Shown in pieces: positions 51,402-60,308 of a stretch of 62,528 bases of DNA; position 1 is the first letter of the stretch, and every line of letters starts with the position of its first letter. The notes below the pieces were generated by a model. The model did not search any database. It worked only from the letters and a program-made list of their open reading frames with translations, and was not told where the DNA came from. Both the position numbers and the translations under genes were made by a program. The DNA is from a virus. The DNA lies in IMG/VR virus record IMGVR_UViG_3300010885_036529, positions 1 to 62,528 of that record; one strand, 5' to 3'.

Positions 51402-52236
51402 AGATCTTTTTGAAGCATGTTAGCTTACTGATCTGAGAAGCATTGTAAACTTTTATCTTTCTTTTCTCTAGAGGTTCTACTAGAGAATCGAAGCTAGGAA
51501 CCATTAACCTCTCCATCGTATCAGAATCAGCAGTAGAAACATATCCTTCGTGCCAGTGGGTTTCTTTACCTTTTGTCTGCATATCAAATCCAAGAAGAAC
51601 AATCCTTTTAGCTCCTAAATGATATGCTAAATTGATAGCAGCGTATCCTGAATTTCCGCCGTCTCTGAGACCGTATGACATTGTCTCTAGTCCAGTTTTT
51701 CCAGTATTTAGAAGATTAATGATGTCGCTTCTTTTCGGTTGTGGTCTACATGTGACTTTGATACCTGTAAAATCTTCTATCTCTTTTGGGTACCATTCGA
51801 AGAATCGAGTATCGCTCCAATATAGAACCTGTGCAAATGGAAGATGCAAGAAAGCTTTGTTGACAGCAATGACAGTCTTGTCCTTTAACTGATTAAAATC
51901 AAATTCTTTGAGAGAAGGACCGCCACCCACGATATAAATGGTATCACCGAGAAAGATGGGATCGATGTAAGTATAATTGTCATACTTCCATACGCTAGCG
52001 ATCTTTCGATGTTTTTCGTTTGGTGGTATTGAGGCTCTGCTCTCACGAGTTTCGGCCATTTCTGCTAACTTGTTGACTGCTCTGTCAACCATTGAACTAG
52101 ACTTTGAGGTGATTTCTAGAACTCTTACGGGTCTAGGGTCATCGAAAGTTTTTTGAATTTCTTGAGGACTTACCTTGATAATGTTAGTCCTACTTCTGAC
52201 GATATATTCGCCAGTACCATTTCTCCTTGTTGCCAT
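51373..52236 (-). CDS. DUF115/MptE-like Rossmann-fold protein
   Basis: 287 residues on the minus strand. 'IYIVGGGPSLKEFDF' (about 101-115), 'TVIAVNKAFLHLPFAQVLYWSD', 'GNSGYAAINLAYHLGAKRIVLLGFDM' region are the hallmarks of the DUF115-like family that includes 6-hydroxymethylpterin diphosphokinase MptE-like and glycan-transfer-related proteins common in phages. Substrate unknown; glycan or nucleotide-sugar chemistry is possible. The minus-strand leader carries GGATAAATAGTTAT, a loose match to the late element, 3-16 bases from the ATG. Convergent with the plus-strand zinc-ribbon gene with a 29-base overlap. Confidence 0.7.
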   Translation of the reverse strand: MATRRNGTGEYIVRSRTNIIKVSPQEIQKTFDDPRPVRVLEITSKSSSMVDRAVNKLAEMAETRESRASIPPNEKHRKIASVWKYDNYTYIDPIFLGDTIYIVGGGPSLKEFDFNQLKDKTVIAVNKAFLHLPFAQVLYWSDTRFFEWYPKEIEDFTGIKVTCRPQPKRSDIINLLNTGKTGLETMSYGLRDGGNSGYAAINLAYHLGAKRIVLLGFDMQTKGKETHWHEGYVSTADSDTMERLMVPSFDSLVEPLEKRKIKVYNASQISKLTCFKKISIEEALAFD

Positions 52237-52342
52237 ATAACTATTTATCCCATGTACAAACTGTATGCAGTTGTCATCCAGTGACTTGAAACATAGGAAG
52301 ATTTCCGCATATAAACAATAACAACAACAAAATCAAGACGAA

Positions 52343-53302
52343 GTGAAAGTAGACAATGTCCTTTTTTATGAAAAGTATCGACCAAAGAATCTAGGCGAAT
52401 TAATCGTACCGGGTAGGGTCATGGAGAAACTGAACAAAGGTGTATATCAGCATCTTCTTCTCTATGGGAGTCCGGGAACAGGTAAAACGAGTAGTGCAAA
52501 AGTTCTTGTAAAAGAATTTGGACTTCCGTATTGCTACATTAATGCATCAGTAGATACCAGCGTTGATACAGTAAGAAACAAGATCACAGATTTCTGTGCG
52601 AATAGAAGCATCATGGACGAAGCCGGAAAAATGAAGGTTGTCATCTTAGATGAGATCGACGGAGTATCTGATCAGTTCTTTAAAGCTCTAAGAGCAACGA
52701 TGGATCAGTTTAGTACAAACGCCAGATTTGTGGCTACTTGTAATTACATCAATAAGATTCCAGATCCTATCCAATCTCGTTTCGAGATGATTAATTTTGA
52801 TTTCTCCAAAGAAGAAGAATCAGAATTGATGAAGAGTTACATTCTACGAATCAATCAGATCTGTAAGAATGAAGGGATCTCAATGGAGAAACAGGCGATG
52901 TTAGAATTGGTAAAACGCAAGTTTCCAGATCTTAGAAGCATTCTTACCACGATTCAAGGCTACTATTCTCAAGGTATCACTAACATTACTGTAGCTGATG
53001 TCAAGAAATTTAATAGTGTCTTCAAGGACGTATTCGAACTCGTTTTTAATTCTGTAGATCCTATCAAAAATTATCAGGTCTTAGTTTCTGATTATTCTAA
53101 CCGAGTAGACGATGTCCTAGCTGCATTAGGTTCCGAACTCATAGAATACATTAGGACTGAACAGCCTACTTATGATAGAGCAGTTCCACAAATTATAGTC
53201 ACAGTTGCAAAATATCAATCTATGCGAAGCCAAGTGATCGATCCGATCATCACGATGTTAGCATGTGTATATGAGCTACAGACTATAATTAAAGAGTCAT
53301 AG
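52343..53302 (+). CDS. 44: Clamp loader large subunit, gp44-like AAA+ ATPase
   Basis: 319 residues from GTG 52343, matching T4 gp44 in length. Walker A 'YGSPGTGKTSSAK' (41-53), Walker B 'VVILDEIDGVSDQF' near 93-106, sensor 1 'RFVATCNYINKIP' and the arginine finger 'IQSRFEMINF' are present. It loads the gp45 clamp encoded at 27978 with gp62. The leader ATATAAACAATAACAACAACAAAATC is similar in style to those of UvsX and gp41. The gene is divergent from the DUF115-like gene. Confidence 0.9.
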   Translation: MKVDNVLFYEKYRPKNLGELIVPGRVMEKLNKGVYQHLLLYGSPGTGKTSSAKVLVKEFGLPYCYINASVDTSVDTVRNKITDFCANRSIMDEAGKMKVVILDEIDGVSDQFFKALRATMDQFSTNARFVATCNYINKIPDPIQSRFEMINFDFSKEEESELMKSYILRINQICKNEGISMEKQAMLELVKRKFPDLRSILTTIQGYYSQGITNITVADVKKFNSVFKDVFELVFNSVDPIKNYQVLVSDYSNRVDDVLAALGSELIEYIRTEQPTYDRAVPQIIVTVAKYQSMRSQVIDPIITMLACVYELQTIIKES

Positions 53303-53342
53303 TTTTTGTTTTTGTTGTCGTTCTTTTTAACTAAAATTAAAC

Positions 53343-54557
53343 ATGGCTAAGATAACACTTTTAATAGACGGCAACTATTTTCTTTTTAGAAGTTTTTACG
53401 TATTGCCGAAGACTTCTGGAAAGTCTTTAGATACGAAGAAGGAGATGGATATTTTCGTTAGAAAATTAGCAATCGATTTCACTTCTGAAATGCGCAAGTT
53501 CCGTAACATCGTAGATCAAGTAGTATTCACTGTAGATTCTAAATCTTGGAGAAAAGACTTTTTTCCCGAAGCAGAATATAAAGCAAATAGATCAGAAGAT
53601 TCAAATGTAAACTGGGAAAACTTCCACAAAGTTTCAGAAGAATTCAAATCTATCCTTAAAAAGAAGGGTGTCATACTTCACAAAGTAAATGGAGCAGAAG
53701 GTGACGATTTGATATTTGCATGGTCAGTAAACAGCAATCTCAGAGGTCGATCTACGATTGTCTTTTCTGGTGACAAAGATTTGATACAGTTAGTAAATAA
53801 AAATGCTTCTACTGATGCATTCACTCTCTGGTATGCAAATGCAAACAAGAGACTTGTAACTTATGAAGGCTTTATCGACTGGTTGAAGAGTGAAGATCAG
53901 CAGGTCATGGACATCTTTAACATGCAAAAAAGCATAAGTGGTGATTCTTTCTTAAAGTCTCAACTAAAACAGATCATCAAAGAATCTAAACTTGAGGTAG
54001 AAGAAGTAAATGCCGGAGATTTCGGATTCAAGAAAGTTCTGATGGGAGATGCCGGTGATAACGTGAAGCCTGTTTATTACTATACAGATCTAAATAAGAA
54101 TGGACAAAAAAGAACTTACGGAGTTTCTGAAAAGAAAGCTGAGACAGTTCTTTTAGAATTTCAAAAGAAATACGGAAAATTCAAGGTAGAGTTCCTATAT
54201 GATGAAAGTTATCAGAAACATATCTGTAACCTCTTAATCAAGACTATGTCTGCAACTCGTATGACATACGAACAGATTCATAGAAATTTACAAGACAACA
54301 CAAGTCTTGTCATACTTCATCAAAAATCTATACCTGAACCTATCTACAATCAACTATTTGAACATGTTGAAGGTATGGAGGAGAAACTAATTGGTAATTT
54401 TGATCTCATATCTACAAAAGAGGAATTCTTAAAAGATACTGAATACTTAGATGAAAACTTCAAGACTATATCTTCTGATTTCTTTGATGGAGAGACTGTT
54501 GACAATGACATGTCTTTTATCAAACCGAATAGTAAACCTTCTGACAGTATCTTTTAA
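53343..54557 (+). CDS. rnh: RNase H / 5' nuclease (FEN-like), T4 Rnh-like
   Basis: 404 residues, longer than T4 RNase H (305). Metal-binding acidic residues lie in 'LLIDGNYFLFRSF', 'FTVDSKSWRKDFFPEAEYKANR', 'NGAEGDDLIFAW', 'FSGDKDLIQLV' and 'LMGDAGDNVKPV', the PIN/FEN pattern with the helix-3-turn region. It removes RNA primers from the lagging strand. It sits between gp44 and the gp62-like gene, separating clamp loader subunits that are adjacent in T4. Confidence 0.85.
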   Translation: MAKITLLIDGNYFLFRSFYVLPKTSGKSLDTKKEMDIFVRKLAIDFTSEMRKFRNIVDQVVFTVDSKSWRKDFFPEAEYKANRSEDSNVNWENFHKVSEEFKSILKKKGVILHKVNGAEGDDLIFAWSVNSNLRGRSTIVFSGDKDLIQLVNKNASTDAFTLWYANANKRLVTYEGFIDWLKSEDQQVMDIFNMQKSISGDSFLKSQLKQIIKESKLEVEEVNAGDFGFKKVLMGDAGDNVKPVYYYTDLNKNGQKRTYGVSEKKAETVLLEFQKKYGKFKVEFLYDESYQKHICNLLIKTMSATRMTYEQIHRNLQDNTSLVILHQKSIPEPIYNQLFEHVEGMEEKLIGNFDLISTKEEFLKDTEYLDENFKTISSDFFDGETVDNDMSFIKPNSKPSDSIF

Positions 54558-54569
54558 AATAAATAACTC

Positions 54570-54980
54570 ATGGATTTGTTCGATTATGTAAAGACTATAT
54601 TTAGTCAAGGTAAAGATTTCGAGGAATTGAAAGACTACGCAAAAAAGAAAAACGCTTTTATGCTTAATCGTTTCATGTCGATCCAATATCCAATTCAAGC
54701 TGAAATGTTCAATAAGATGAACATCAATCCAGTGGGAGTTGCAGATTCTTGGAGAAAAGTAGGAATCAGACATAAGAGAACTCCGGGATGGATCTTTACT
54801 AAGACGAAGAAAAAAGCAAAAGAATCTACGTATTCTCCTTCAGATGAAACTCTATCTCTCTATCTGAAAATGAATGAGATAGGAATGAGAGAATACAAAG
54901 ATGCTATGAAATACGATCCTGAAAAGGTAACGGCTGATTTGAAGACTATTCAAAAACAAATAGATGGAAGTGGTAGATAA
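54570..54980 (+). CDS. 62: Clamp loader small subunit, gp62-like
   Basis: 136 residues (T4 gp62 187). The N-terminal 'LFDYVKTIFSQGKDF' followed by 'NAFMLNRFMSIQYPIQAEMFNKMNIN' follows the pattern of gp62 proteins of T4-like phages (short helical start, then 'pFMxNRxLSxxPxxxxxxxxMN'). It lacks some C-terminal length. With gp44 it forms the clamp loader. The location two genes after gp44 supports the call. It overlaps the next gene by 17 bases. Confidence 0.6.
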   Translation: MDLFDYVKTIFSQGKDFEELKDYAKKKNAFMLNRFMSIQYPIQAEMFNKMNINPVGVADSWRKVGIRHKRTPGWIFTKTKKKAKESTYSPSDETLSLYLKMNEIGMREYKDAMKYDPEKVTADLKTIQKQIDGSGR

Positions 54981-55644
54981 TGCAAGACGTTTTGATTTCC
55001 CTTTGGTGATCGAAATGCCTCTTTATACTAAAAATCATGTCGATTCATATCTTTTACAAGATCTGATAGATAATTGTAATGGGATAAAAGACCCGAATAA
55101 CAAGAACGATTTTTACGTATCTGTGGCAGAGATCATGAAGCTATTGAGAAATAAAAAATACTCTAATCTGATAGATTCTTTCTCTAAGACGAAAGACATG
55201 GATTTGATAGCAAATGGGAACTCTGTCTATTTCATCCACAATCTAATCAAGTACTATCACAATTTGACCCTTCTGAAGATCAAACCGATGAAGTCTGAAT
55301 CGGCAATAAGAATAACTGACGACGTGGATGTTTTTTCTTATATGTTCAGAATCTCTTATGGAATTCTCGATTTCTCGAAATATCTGAGTCCTAGTAGATT
55401 GAAGATGCTGAACATGATCTTTCTTGAAAGAGGTTTTCTATCTAATAAGTATCTTCTCAGAAAATCTTATTTTAACGTACCTTCAGATCAGCTGCTGAAC
55501 ATCTTTAGCGTGTACGATCCTGACACCCCTAAAAAAATGGATTTCTTAAATGAAGTCTCAGAAGTCTTGTTTGAGATCATCGATCCTAAGATCGAGCAAG
55601 ACAATCCGTCTATCCTCGTGAAGACTGATTACAGCTTCCTCTAG
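54964..55644 (+). CDS. Unassigned protein following the gp62-like gene
   Basis: 226 residues, mostly helical with no signal peptide or zinc site. The gene overlaps the previous one by 17 bases and its stop is 28 bases before the next start. I see no firm similarity to gp59 or to baseplate proteins. A helicase-loader, replication or morphogenesis role are all possible. Confidence 0.5.
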   Translation: MEVVDNARRFDFPLVIEMPLYTKNHVDSYLLQDLIDNCNGIKDPNNKNDFYVSVAEIMKLLRNKKYSNLIDSFSKTKDMDLIANGNSVYFIHNLIKYYHNLTLLKIKPMKSESAIRITDDVDVFSYMFRISYGILDFSKYLSPSRLKMLNMIFLERGFLSNKYLLRKSYFNVPSDQLLNIFSVYDPDTPKKMDFLNEVSEVLFEIIDPKIEQDNPSILVKTDYSFL

Positions 55645-55646
55645 CT

Positions 55647-55658
55647 AAATATATAGAC
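55647..55658 (+). promoter_or_regulatory. Late-type promoter element
   Basis: AAATATATAGAC, 26 bases (start to start) upstream of ATG 55673. Confidence 0.65.
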
Positions 55659-55672
55659 AAAGAAAGATCCCT

Positions 55673-57625
55673 ATGGCCGTAAACGGACGTACAGTCGATG
55701 CCCTCGGCGATTCAATAGTTATTTCGCTAGTCTCACCTTATCAAAGGGTGAAAAGCGTGACGGGTTTTATCGATCATGTCATCGGTGAGGACACATTAAA
55801 CTATTTCGACAAAGAATTTAGATGGTCTACTGATAACGTGACCTATTCAGATTATCAAGAATTAAACAATACAAATCTACAAGCTTTAGTTCTCAATCCA
55901 AATAACCCTTTTTGGATTCAATATCGATACACAGTAGCTGCGATAGAATTCGGCCACGAAATGACATTTGAATCGATATCTTTAGAGGTGCTAACCGAAC
56001 AGGGGACCTTAGTAATGGTTCCACAGTATGAATGCTGTGACGGTGACGCTAACGTATGTAATAATTTAGTGATTGAATGTTGCCCTGACAGAGTCTGGAA
56101 TCCTTACAATATTGGAGCAGGCGTTAGAACTTATCAAACTTTAAGCCAAGTAGTTTCGAACATCTTTGGTTTCTGTGTACAATATTATAAGACTGAAGCA
56201 GATCAGAGAAGCCGAGATGTCATCTTAAAAGAATATAGTCTCTTCAACGTAATGGAAGAAGGGGACGTGAAAATATTGGTCCCAGATAACGCATTACCGA
56301 CTAGAGAGATTTCTTTCAATCCACTCGGAATGGACTATGCTCTCGATACTTTCGAGATTCATGTAGTAAAGACTGAATTTGAAAAGATTTTCGGAAGAGG
56401 CACTCGTCCTTCACAAGGCGACTATCTTTATTTTCCTATCATGAGGAAAATGTATGAGGTCAATAGTATTGCAAATCCTGACGACTTCATGTATTCTGCT
56501 AGTTACTGGAGAGTAGGTCTTGTAAATTATCAAGAGAGAACAAATTTTGCTTTTGAAGACGTAAACATCGAAGAAGAAGTTCATGACTTAATCTCTAGCG
56601 TAGAGACTAAATTTGGAGAAGAGGCGATGGCCGAAGAAGTTCAAGCAGCTAAACCGAATGAATATAGAAGAGTAGGAACGGGCTCTAACGATTATATCAG
56701 AAGAGTTTTAAATAAGAGACTATCGATAAAAGAAGAGAAGCTCTACAATAACTGGACGATAGTAGCTAAAAACTATTACGATCTATCGACAGTAGATGCG
56801 AGATCAGAAGCTCTTACTTACAGATATGAATATGGAATTCAATCAACTGAAGACAGAGCAATTAATTTTTGGTTCAGACCTAGATTTTTGAAGCCTATTT
56901 TCGCTAACATGCAAATAAGCAATTTAGCTGCATCTACTGTAAATGGAGAAGTTGTAGTAACTACTGTACAAACTCCTTCTCTTTCAGTAGGAGATATTGT
57001 AGTTCTTACAGGAACCGTAGATTATGATGGAGCATCAGAAGTCTTAGAAGTTACCGATGGAGATTTTACAATCAGTAGAGATTTCATCGGAGCTGGATTG
57101 AGACAGAATCCAAAAGCTTTCAAAGAAGAGAGCTGTAAATTCATGGTCTATGATTCAGATACAGAAGATTATTTTCATATCAGCTATTCTCAAGACTTTT
57201 TCGTGATCAAAATAGTAGATCAATATTTCTATTTCGATCTTAGAGGAAAAGCCCTTTTATTAAAAGACAGATATTACGCAGTAGTAATTAACATGTCAAA
57301 TACTTTCGATCAATTGAGTCTTTTCTTATGGGAATCTCAATCTCAGACGGGTTTGAACGATCCTACTAAAACTGCAGAGCTGAACAACATCTTCACTCAG
57401 ACTATAATTCTTTCCTCAAAAATAGAATTACCAGACGGGCATAGATGGAGAATACTAGGCTGTAATATGCATCTAACAAATTTAAGAATTTTCGTAAAGC
57501 CTATCGAGATAGATCAGCAATCACTGATATTGTCTCAATATGTTGTCGATGATAATCAATTGGCTGATGTGATAGACAATGCGTCGCCTCAATTAAGATT
57601 AGCAACAGTTTCTAATCCAAGATAA
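55673..57625 (+). CDS. Putative neck/head-tail connector protein with C-terminal lectin-like domain
   Basis: 650 residues. The middle segment 'FEKIFGRGTRPSQGDYLYF' with 'RKMYEVNSIANPDDFMYS' and 'YWRVGLVNYQERT' has the pattern I associate with T4-type neck (gp14-like) proteins. Position immediately before gp16/gp17/gp18 also matches the T4 order gp13-gp14-(gp15)-gp16-gp17-gp18. The C-terminal about 280 residues are beta-rich and end like a concanavalin/LamG-type domain ('GHRWRILGCNMHLTNLRIF'), so this may be a fusion. An alternative is a baseplate wedge protein (gp8 type). Confidence 0.45.
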   Translation: MAVNGRTVDALGDSIVISLVSPYQRVKSVTGFIDHVIGEDTLNYFDKEFRWSTDNVTYSDYQELNNTNLQALVLNPNNPFWIQYRYTVAAIEFGHEMTFESISLEVLTEQGTLVMVPQYECCDGDANVCNNLVIECCPDRVWNPYNIGAGVRTYQTLSQVVSNIFGFCVQYYKTEADQRSRDVILKEYSLFNVMEEGDVKILVPDNALPTREISFNPLGMDYALDTFEIHVVKTEFEKIFGRGTRPSQGDYLYFPIMRKMYEVNSIANPDDFMYSASYWRVGLVNYQERTNFAFEDVNIEEEVHDLISSVETKFGEEAMAEEVQAAKPNEYRRVGTGSNDYIRRVLNKRLSIKEEKLYNNWTIVAKNYYDLSTVDARSEALTYRYEYGIQSTEDRAINFWFRPRFLKPIFANMQISNLAASTVNGEVVVTTVQTPSLSVGDIVVLTGTVDYDGASEVLEVTDGDFTISRDFIGAGLRQNPKAFKEESCKFMVYDSDTEDYFHISYSQDFFVIKIVDQYFYFDLRGKALLLKDRYYAVVINMSNTFDQLSLFLWESQSQTGLNDPTKTAELNNIFTQTIILSSKIELPDGHRWRILGCNMHLTNLRIFVKPIEIDQQSLILSQYVVDDNQLADVIDNASPQLRLATVSNPR

Positions 57626-57642
57626 AGTTTCATTTTTTAACA

Positions 57643-57670
57643 TGAGATATAAATGTAAATAGATATCTCA
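57643..57670 (+). repeat. 8-bp inverted repeat upstream of the terminase small subunit gene
   Basis: TGAGATAT (57643-57650) and ATATCTCA (57663-57670) flank 12 bases, 13 bases before the ATG at 57683. It could be an operator or a translational control hairpin; no T-tract follows. Confidence 0.4.
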
Positions 57671-57682
57671 ATTCAGAACAAT

Positions 57683-58435
57683 ATGTCAAAGAAAAATTTA
57701 AGGAATAGCATAAGCGAACTCCTAGACGATGATCTACCGGATGAGGTAAACATCCCAGATGAAGATCTAGATGATATAGCAAGTCATAGGACTCCAGTTA
57801 CTTCGTATGAAACGATGAAAAATGGAGCTTATGCAAAAGCTAAAAGAGTGATGGACGGACTTCTCAAACTATATCTTTCTCAAGAGATAATAGAAGAACA
57901 AGAGTACATCAAAGCGAGAGTAGAACTTGACAAGATGTCATTAGGTGCTCTCATCTTTCAAATGGAAACTGCAGAAAGAGCGATCATCACAATGTTGGAT
58001 AACATCGACAGCGGTGAAATGCACCCTAGAATGTTTGAGGTCTTAGGAGGTCTACAAAAAACTCTTTTGGATATCGTCAAGAGCCAGACAATGTATCTCA
58101 TGGCTTCAGAAGAGAATATGAAAAAACTGAGCCGAGATATTGATGTCTATAAACCTCAATACAAAGCTATTGCTGCAGAAAAAACGAGCAGCGGAGGAAT
58201 GATTAGCGCTAGAGGTACTAAAGAATTAATGAGAAGCATCCAAACGGATATAAAAGAAGCTGAGGATGTTACTTCTGAGAGTGTAGAAGAAAAACCACAG
58301 AGAGATCTATTAGAATACGATCCTCCTTTTGAAAGCGCTAAGATAAAAAGAGTCGGAGAAGAAGAATTTACAGATGACGAAGAAGATTTCGGAGATGAAA
58401 ACTTCAACGACGACGATAACGAATTTGGACTATAA
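57683..58435 (+). CDS. 16: Terminase small subunit, gp16-like
   Basis: 250 residues (T4 gp16 164). The central helices 'MDGLLKLYLSQEIIEEQEY' and 'HPRMFEVLGGLQKTLLDIVKSQ' match the T4 gp16 pattern ('PRAFEVxGQLxKT'). The N- and C-terminal arms are acidic and longer than in T4. gp16 recognises concatemeric DNA and stimulates gp17. Its stop overlaps the gp17 start (TAATG). Confidence 0.75.
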   Translation: MSKKNLRNSISELLDDDLPDEVNIPDEDLDDIASHRTPVTSYETMKNGAYAKAKRVMDGLLKLYLSQEIIEEQEYIKARVELDKMSLGALIFQMETAERAIITMLDNIDSGEMHPRMFEVLGGLQKTLLDIVKSQTMYLMASEENMKKLSRDIDVYKPQYKAIAAEKTSSGGMISARGTKELMRSIQTDIKEAEDVTSESVEEKPQRDLLEYDPPFESAKIKRVGEEEFTDDEEDFGDENFNDDDNEFGL

Positions 58436-60255
58436 TGCCAGCACAGTATAAACCCAGTGAAGTAGAGATCAACATTCCAAAAAATGATGCGGAGGATAGG
58501 ATCTCGTGGAGCACGGAGAAAGTTGAACAGCTCATGTTGTCAATGGACGAAGGCTATAAAATAAAAGGAGGATCTCCTTTTTATGAAGGTAACCCTACTT
58601 TAAGAAAGGGAAATATTCTTTTCGATTACACCCTTCATGAAATGGAAGAGATCAAAAAATGTGCAGCGGATATTTGCTATTTTGCAAATCATTACTGTAC
58701 TGTAATGACAGATGAAGGTCTACAAACAATTCAGCTCAGGGACTATCAATATGAAATGCTAGAACATTTTAAAGCTAATAGATTTTCTATCTGTTTAGCA
58801 AGTCGTCAGATAGGTAAGACTATATGTTCTTCAATTTTTATTGCCTGGTACGTCCTCTTTAACTTTGATAGGAATGCCCTAGTTCTTTCTAACAAAGGAG
58901 CAACTACAAGAGAGATCATCGACAAAGCTAAAGTCATTCTTGATAATCTACCGTTCTTTATGAAGCCGGGTATTGTTAAGAACGACGTCTTTAATATGAA
59001 ATTCGACAATGGATGTCGTATCATAGGCCAAAGTACTACAAAGAAAGCAGCGATCGGTTTTACTATCCACTTGCTATTCATGGATGAGTTTGCGCACATT
59101 CACTCAAGTTTCTTGGATACTTTCTATGAGAACGTTTATCCAACAATCTCGTCATCCAAAGTCTCGAAGGTTATTATCACAAGTACTCCTAACGGATTCA
59201 ATAAATTCTATGACATTTACAGAACTGCTGTACAGGGTAGAAGTGAATATGCAGCGTTTAGAGTTGATTGGTGGCAAGTACCAGGAAGAGACGAAGCATG
59301 GATGCTTCGAGAAATCGCGAATCTGGGATCTGAAGAAGCTTTCAATAGACAATATGGAAACCAATTCATAGCGAGCTCTAATCTCTTATTAGGACCAGAA
59401 TCCATCAAGAGACTTCAGAAAAAACAAAAGACTTTTGTACATCACGATTTTTACGAATTGGATGACATAGAAGTTAATTATAGAGAGCTCTTATGGGATC
59501 CCGATTACAACATAGAAAACCTAGACGAAGACGGTAAATATTGGGTGTTCTCTGTAGATTTGGCAGAAGGTAATGGCGGAGATTATTCAGTGATCAATAT
59601 CTTTGCAGTAGAACCGATGGAACCTGCAGATATTAAGAAAATAAAAACACCTGGGAGCTTCATGGAATTCTTCGGTCTTAGACAAGTCGGAGTCTTTAGA
59701 AGTAACCAACATAGCATAGAAGATTTCAGTAAAATTTTATACACTCTTTCAATAGACATTTTTAATAACGAAAACGTGAAGATGGTTATTGAATGGAACA
59801 TGTTCGGATCAGAATTGATCAGACGTCTCCAGACTATATTCCCTTCAAGAAATGACTTTGACGAAGAAATGGTTGTGAAATTCAAGCACAGAAATGACGC
59901 CAGAACTGCAAGTTTTGGACTAAGGTTAAAATCTGACAATAAAGCAATATTCTGCCAGAATTTCAAGAAATACATAAATGTAGGAAGAGTAATGATAACT
60001 AACAAAGAAACGATAGAAGAGTGCATAAGCTTTGGTAAGACACCTAGCGGTAACTATCAAGGGCAACTTGGTAATGACGATCTAGTGATGTCGAGTATTA
60101 ACGTCACTGAATTTTTCCACACGACGGACTTTTCGGACTTCGTCGAAGAAAAATTTGATCTAATAGATACCAATATGCAAAAATTCATGGATGATGCCCT
60201 TTCTAAGTCGAAAGATGAAGGGAATCTCTATTTTGACATTTATGATCTCGTCTAA
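58435..60255 (+). CDS. 17: Terminase large subunit, gp17-like
   Basis: 606 residues (T4 gp17 610). 'IQLRDYQYEMLEHF' precedes Walker A 'SRQIGKTICSS' (123-133), Walker B with catalytic Glu 'LLFMDEFAHI' near 217, and 'ITSTPNGFNKFYD' (motif III). The C-terminal nuclease has 'FSVDLAEGNGGDYSVINIF' near 365, 'VIEWNMFGSEL' and 'GNDDLVMSSINVTEF'. It pumps DNA into the prohead through the gp20 portal. It forms an operon with gp16. Confidence 0.95.
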   Translation: MPAQYKPSEVEINIPKNDAEDRISWSTEKVEQLMLSMDEGYKIKGGSPFYEGNPTLRKGNILFDYTLHEMEEIKKCAADICYFANHYCTVMTDEGLQTIQLRDYQYEMLEHFKANRFSICLASRQIGKTICSSIFIAWYVLFNFDRNALVLSNKGATTREIIDKAKVILDNLPFFMKPGIVKNDVFNMKFDNGCRIIGQSTTKKAAIGFTIHLLFMDEFAHIHSSFLDTFYENVYPTISSSKVSKVIITSTPNGFNKFYDIYRTAVQGRSEYAAFRVDWWQVPGRDEAWMLREIANLGSEEAFNRQYGNQFIASSNLLLGPESIKRLQKKQKTFVHHDFYELDDIEVNYRELLWDPDYNIENLDEDGKYWVFSVDLAEGNGGDYSVINIFAVEPMEPADIKKIKTPGSFMEFFGLRQVGVFRSNQHSIEDFSKILYTLSIDIFNNENVKMVIEWNMFGSELIRRLQTIFPSRNDFDEEMVVKFKHRNDARTASFGLRLKSDNKAIFCQNFKKYINVGRVMITNKETIEECISFGKTPSGNYQGQLGNDDLVMSSINVTEFFHTTDFSDFVEEKFDLIDTNMQKFMDDALSKSKDEGNLYFDIYDLV

Positions 60256-60284
60256 CAAACTTTGAAAGTTCTTACTGTAACTAA

Positions 60285-60296
60285 GATATATAGAAA
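60285..60296 (+). promoter_or_regulatory. Late-type promoter element for the tail sheath gene
   Basis: GATATATAGAAA, 24 bases (start to start) upstream of ATG 60309. Confidence 0.65.
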
Positions 60297-60308
60297 AAAA
60301 TTAAGAAA

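Noticed and set aside
53301-53315. TAGTTTTTGTTTTTG before the RNase H gene as a promoter
   Set aside because: A loose match in a T-rich stretch; not distinguishable from low-complexity sequence.
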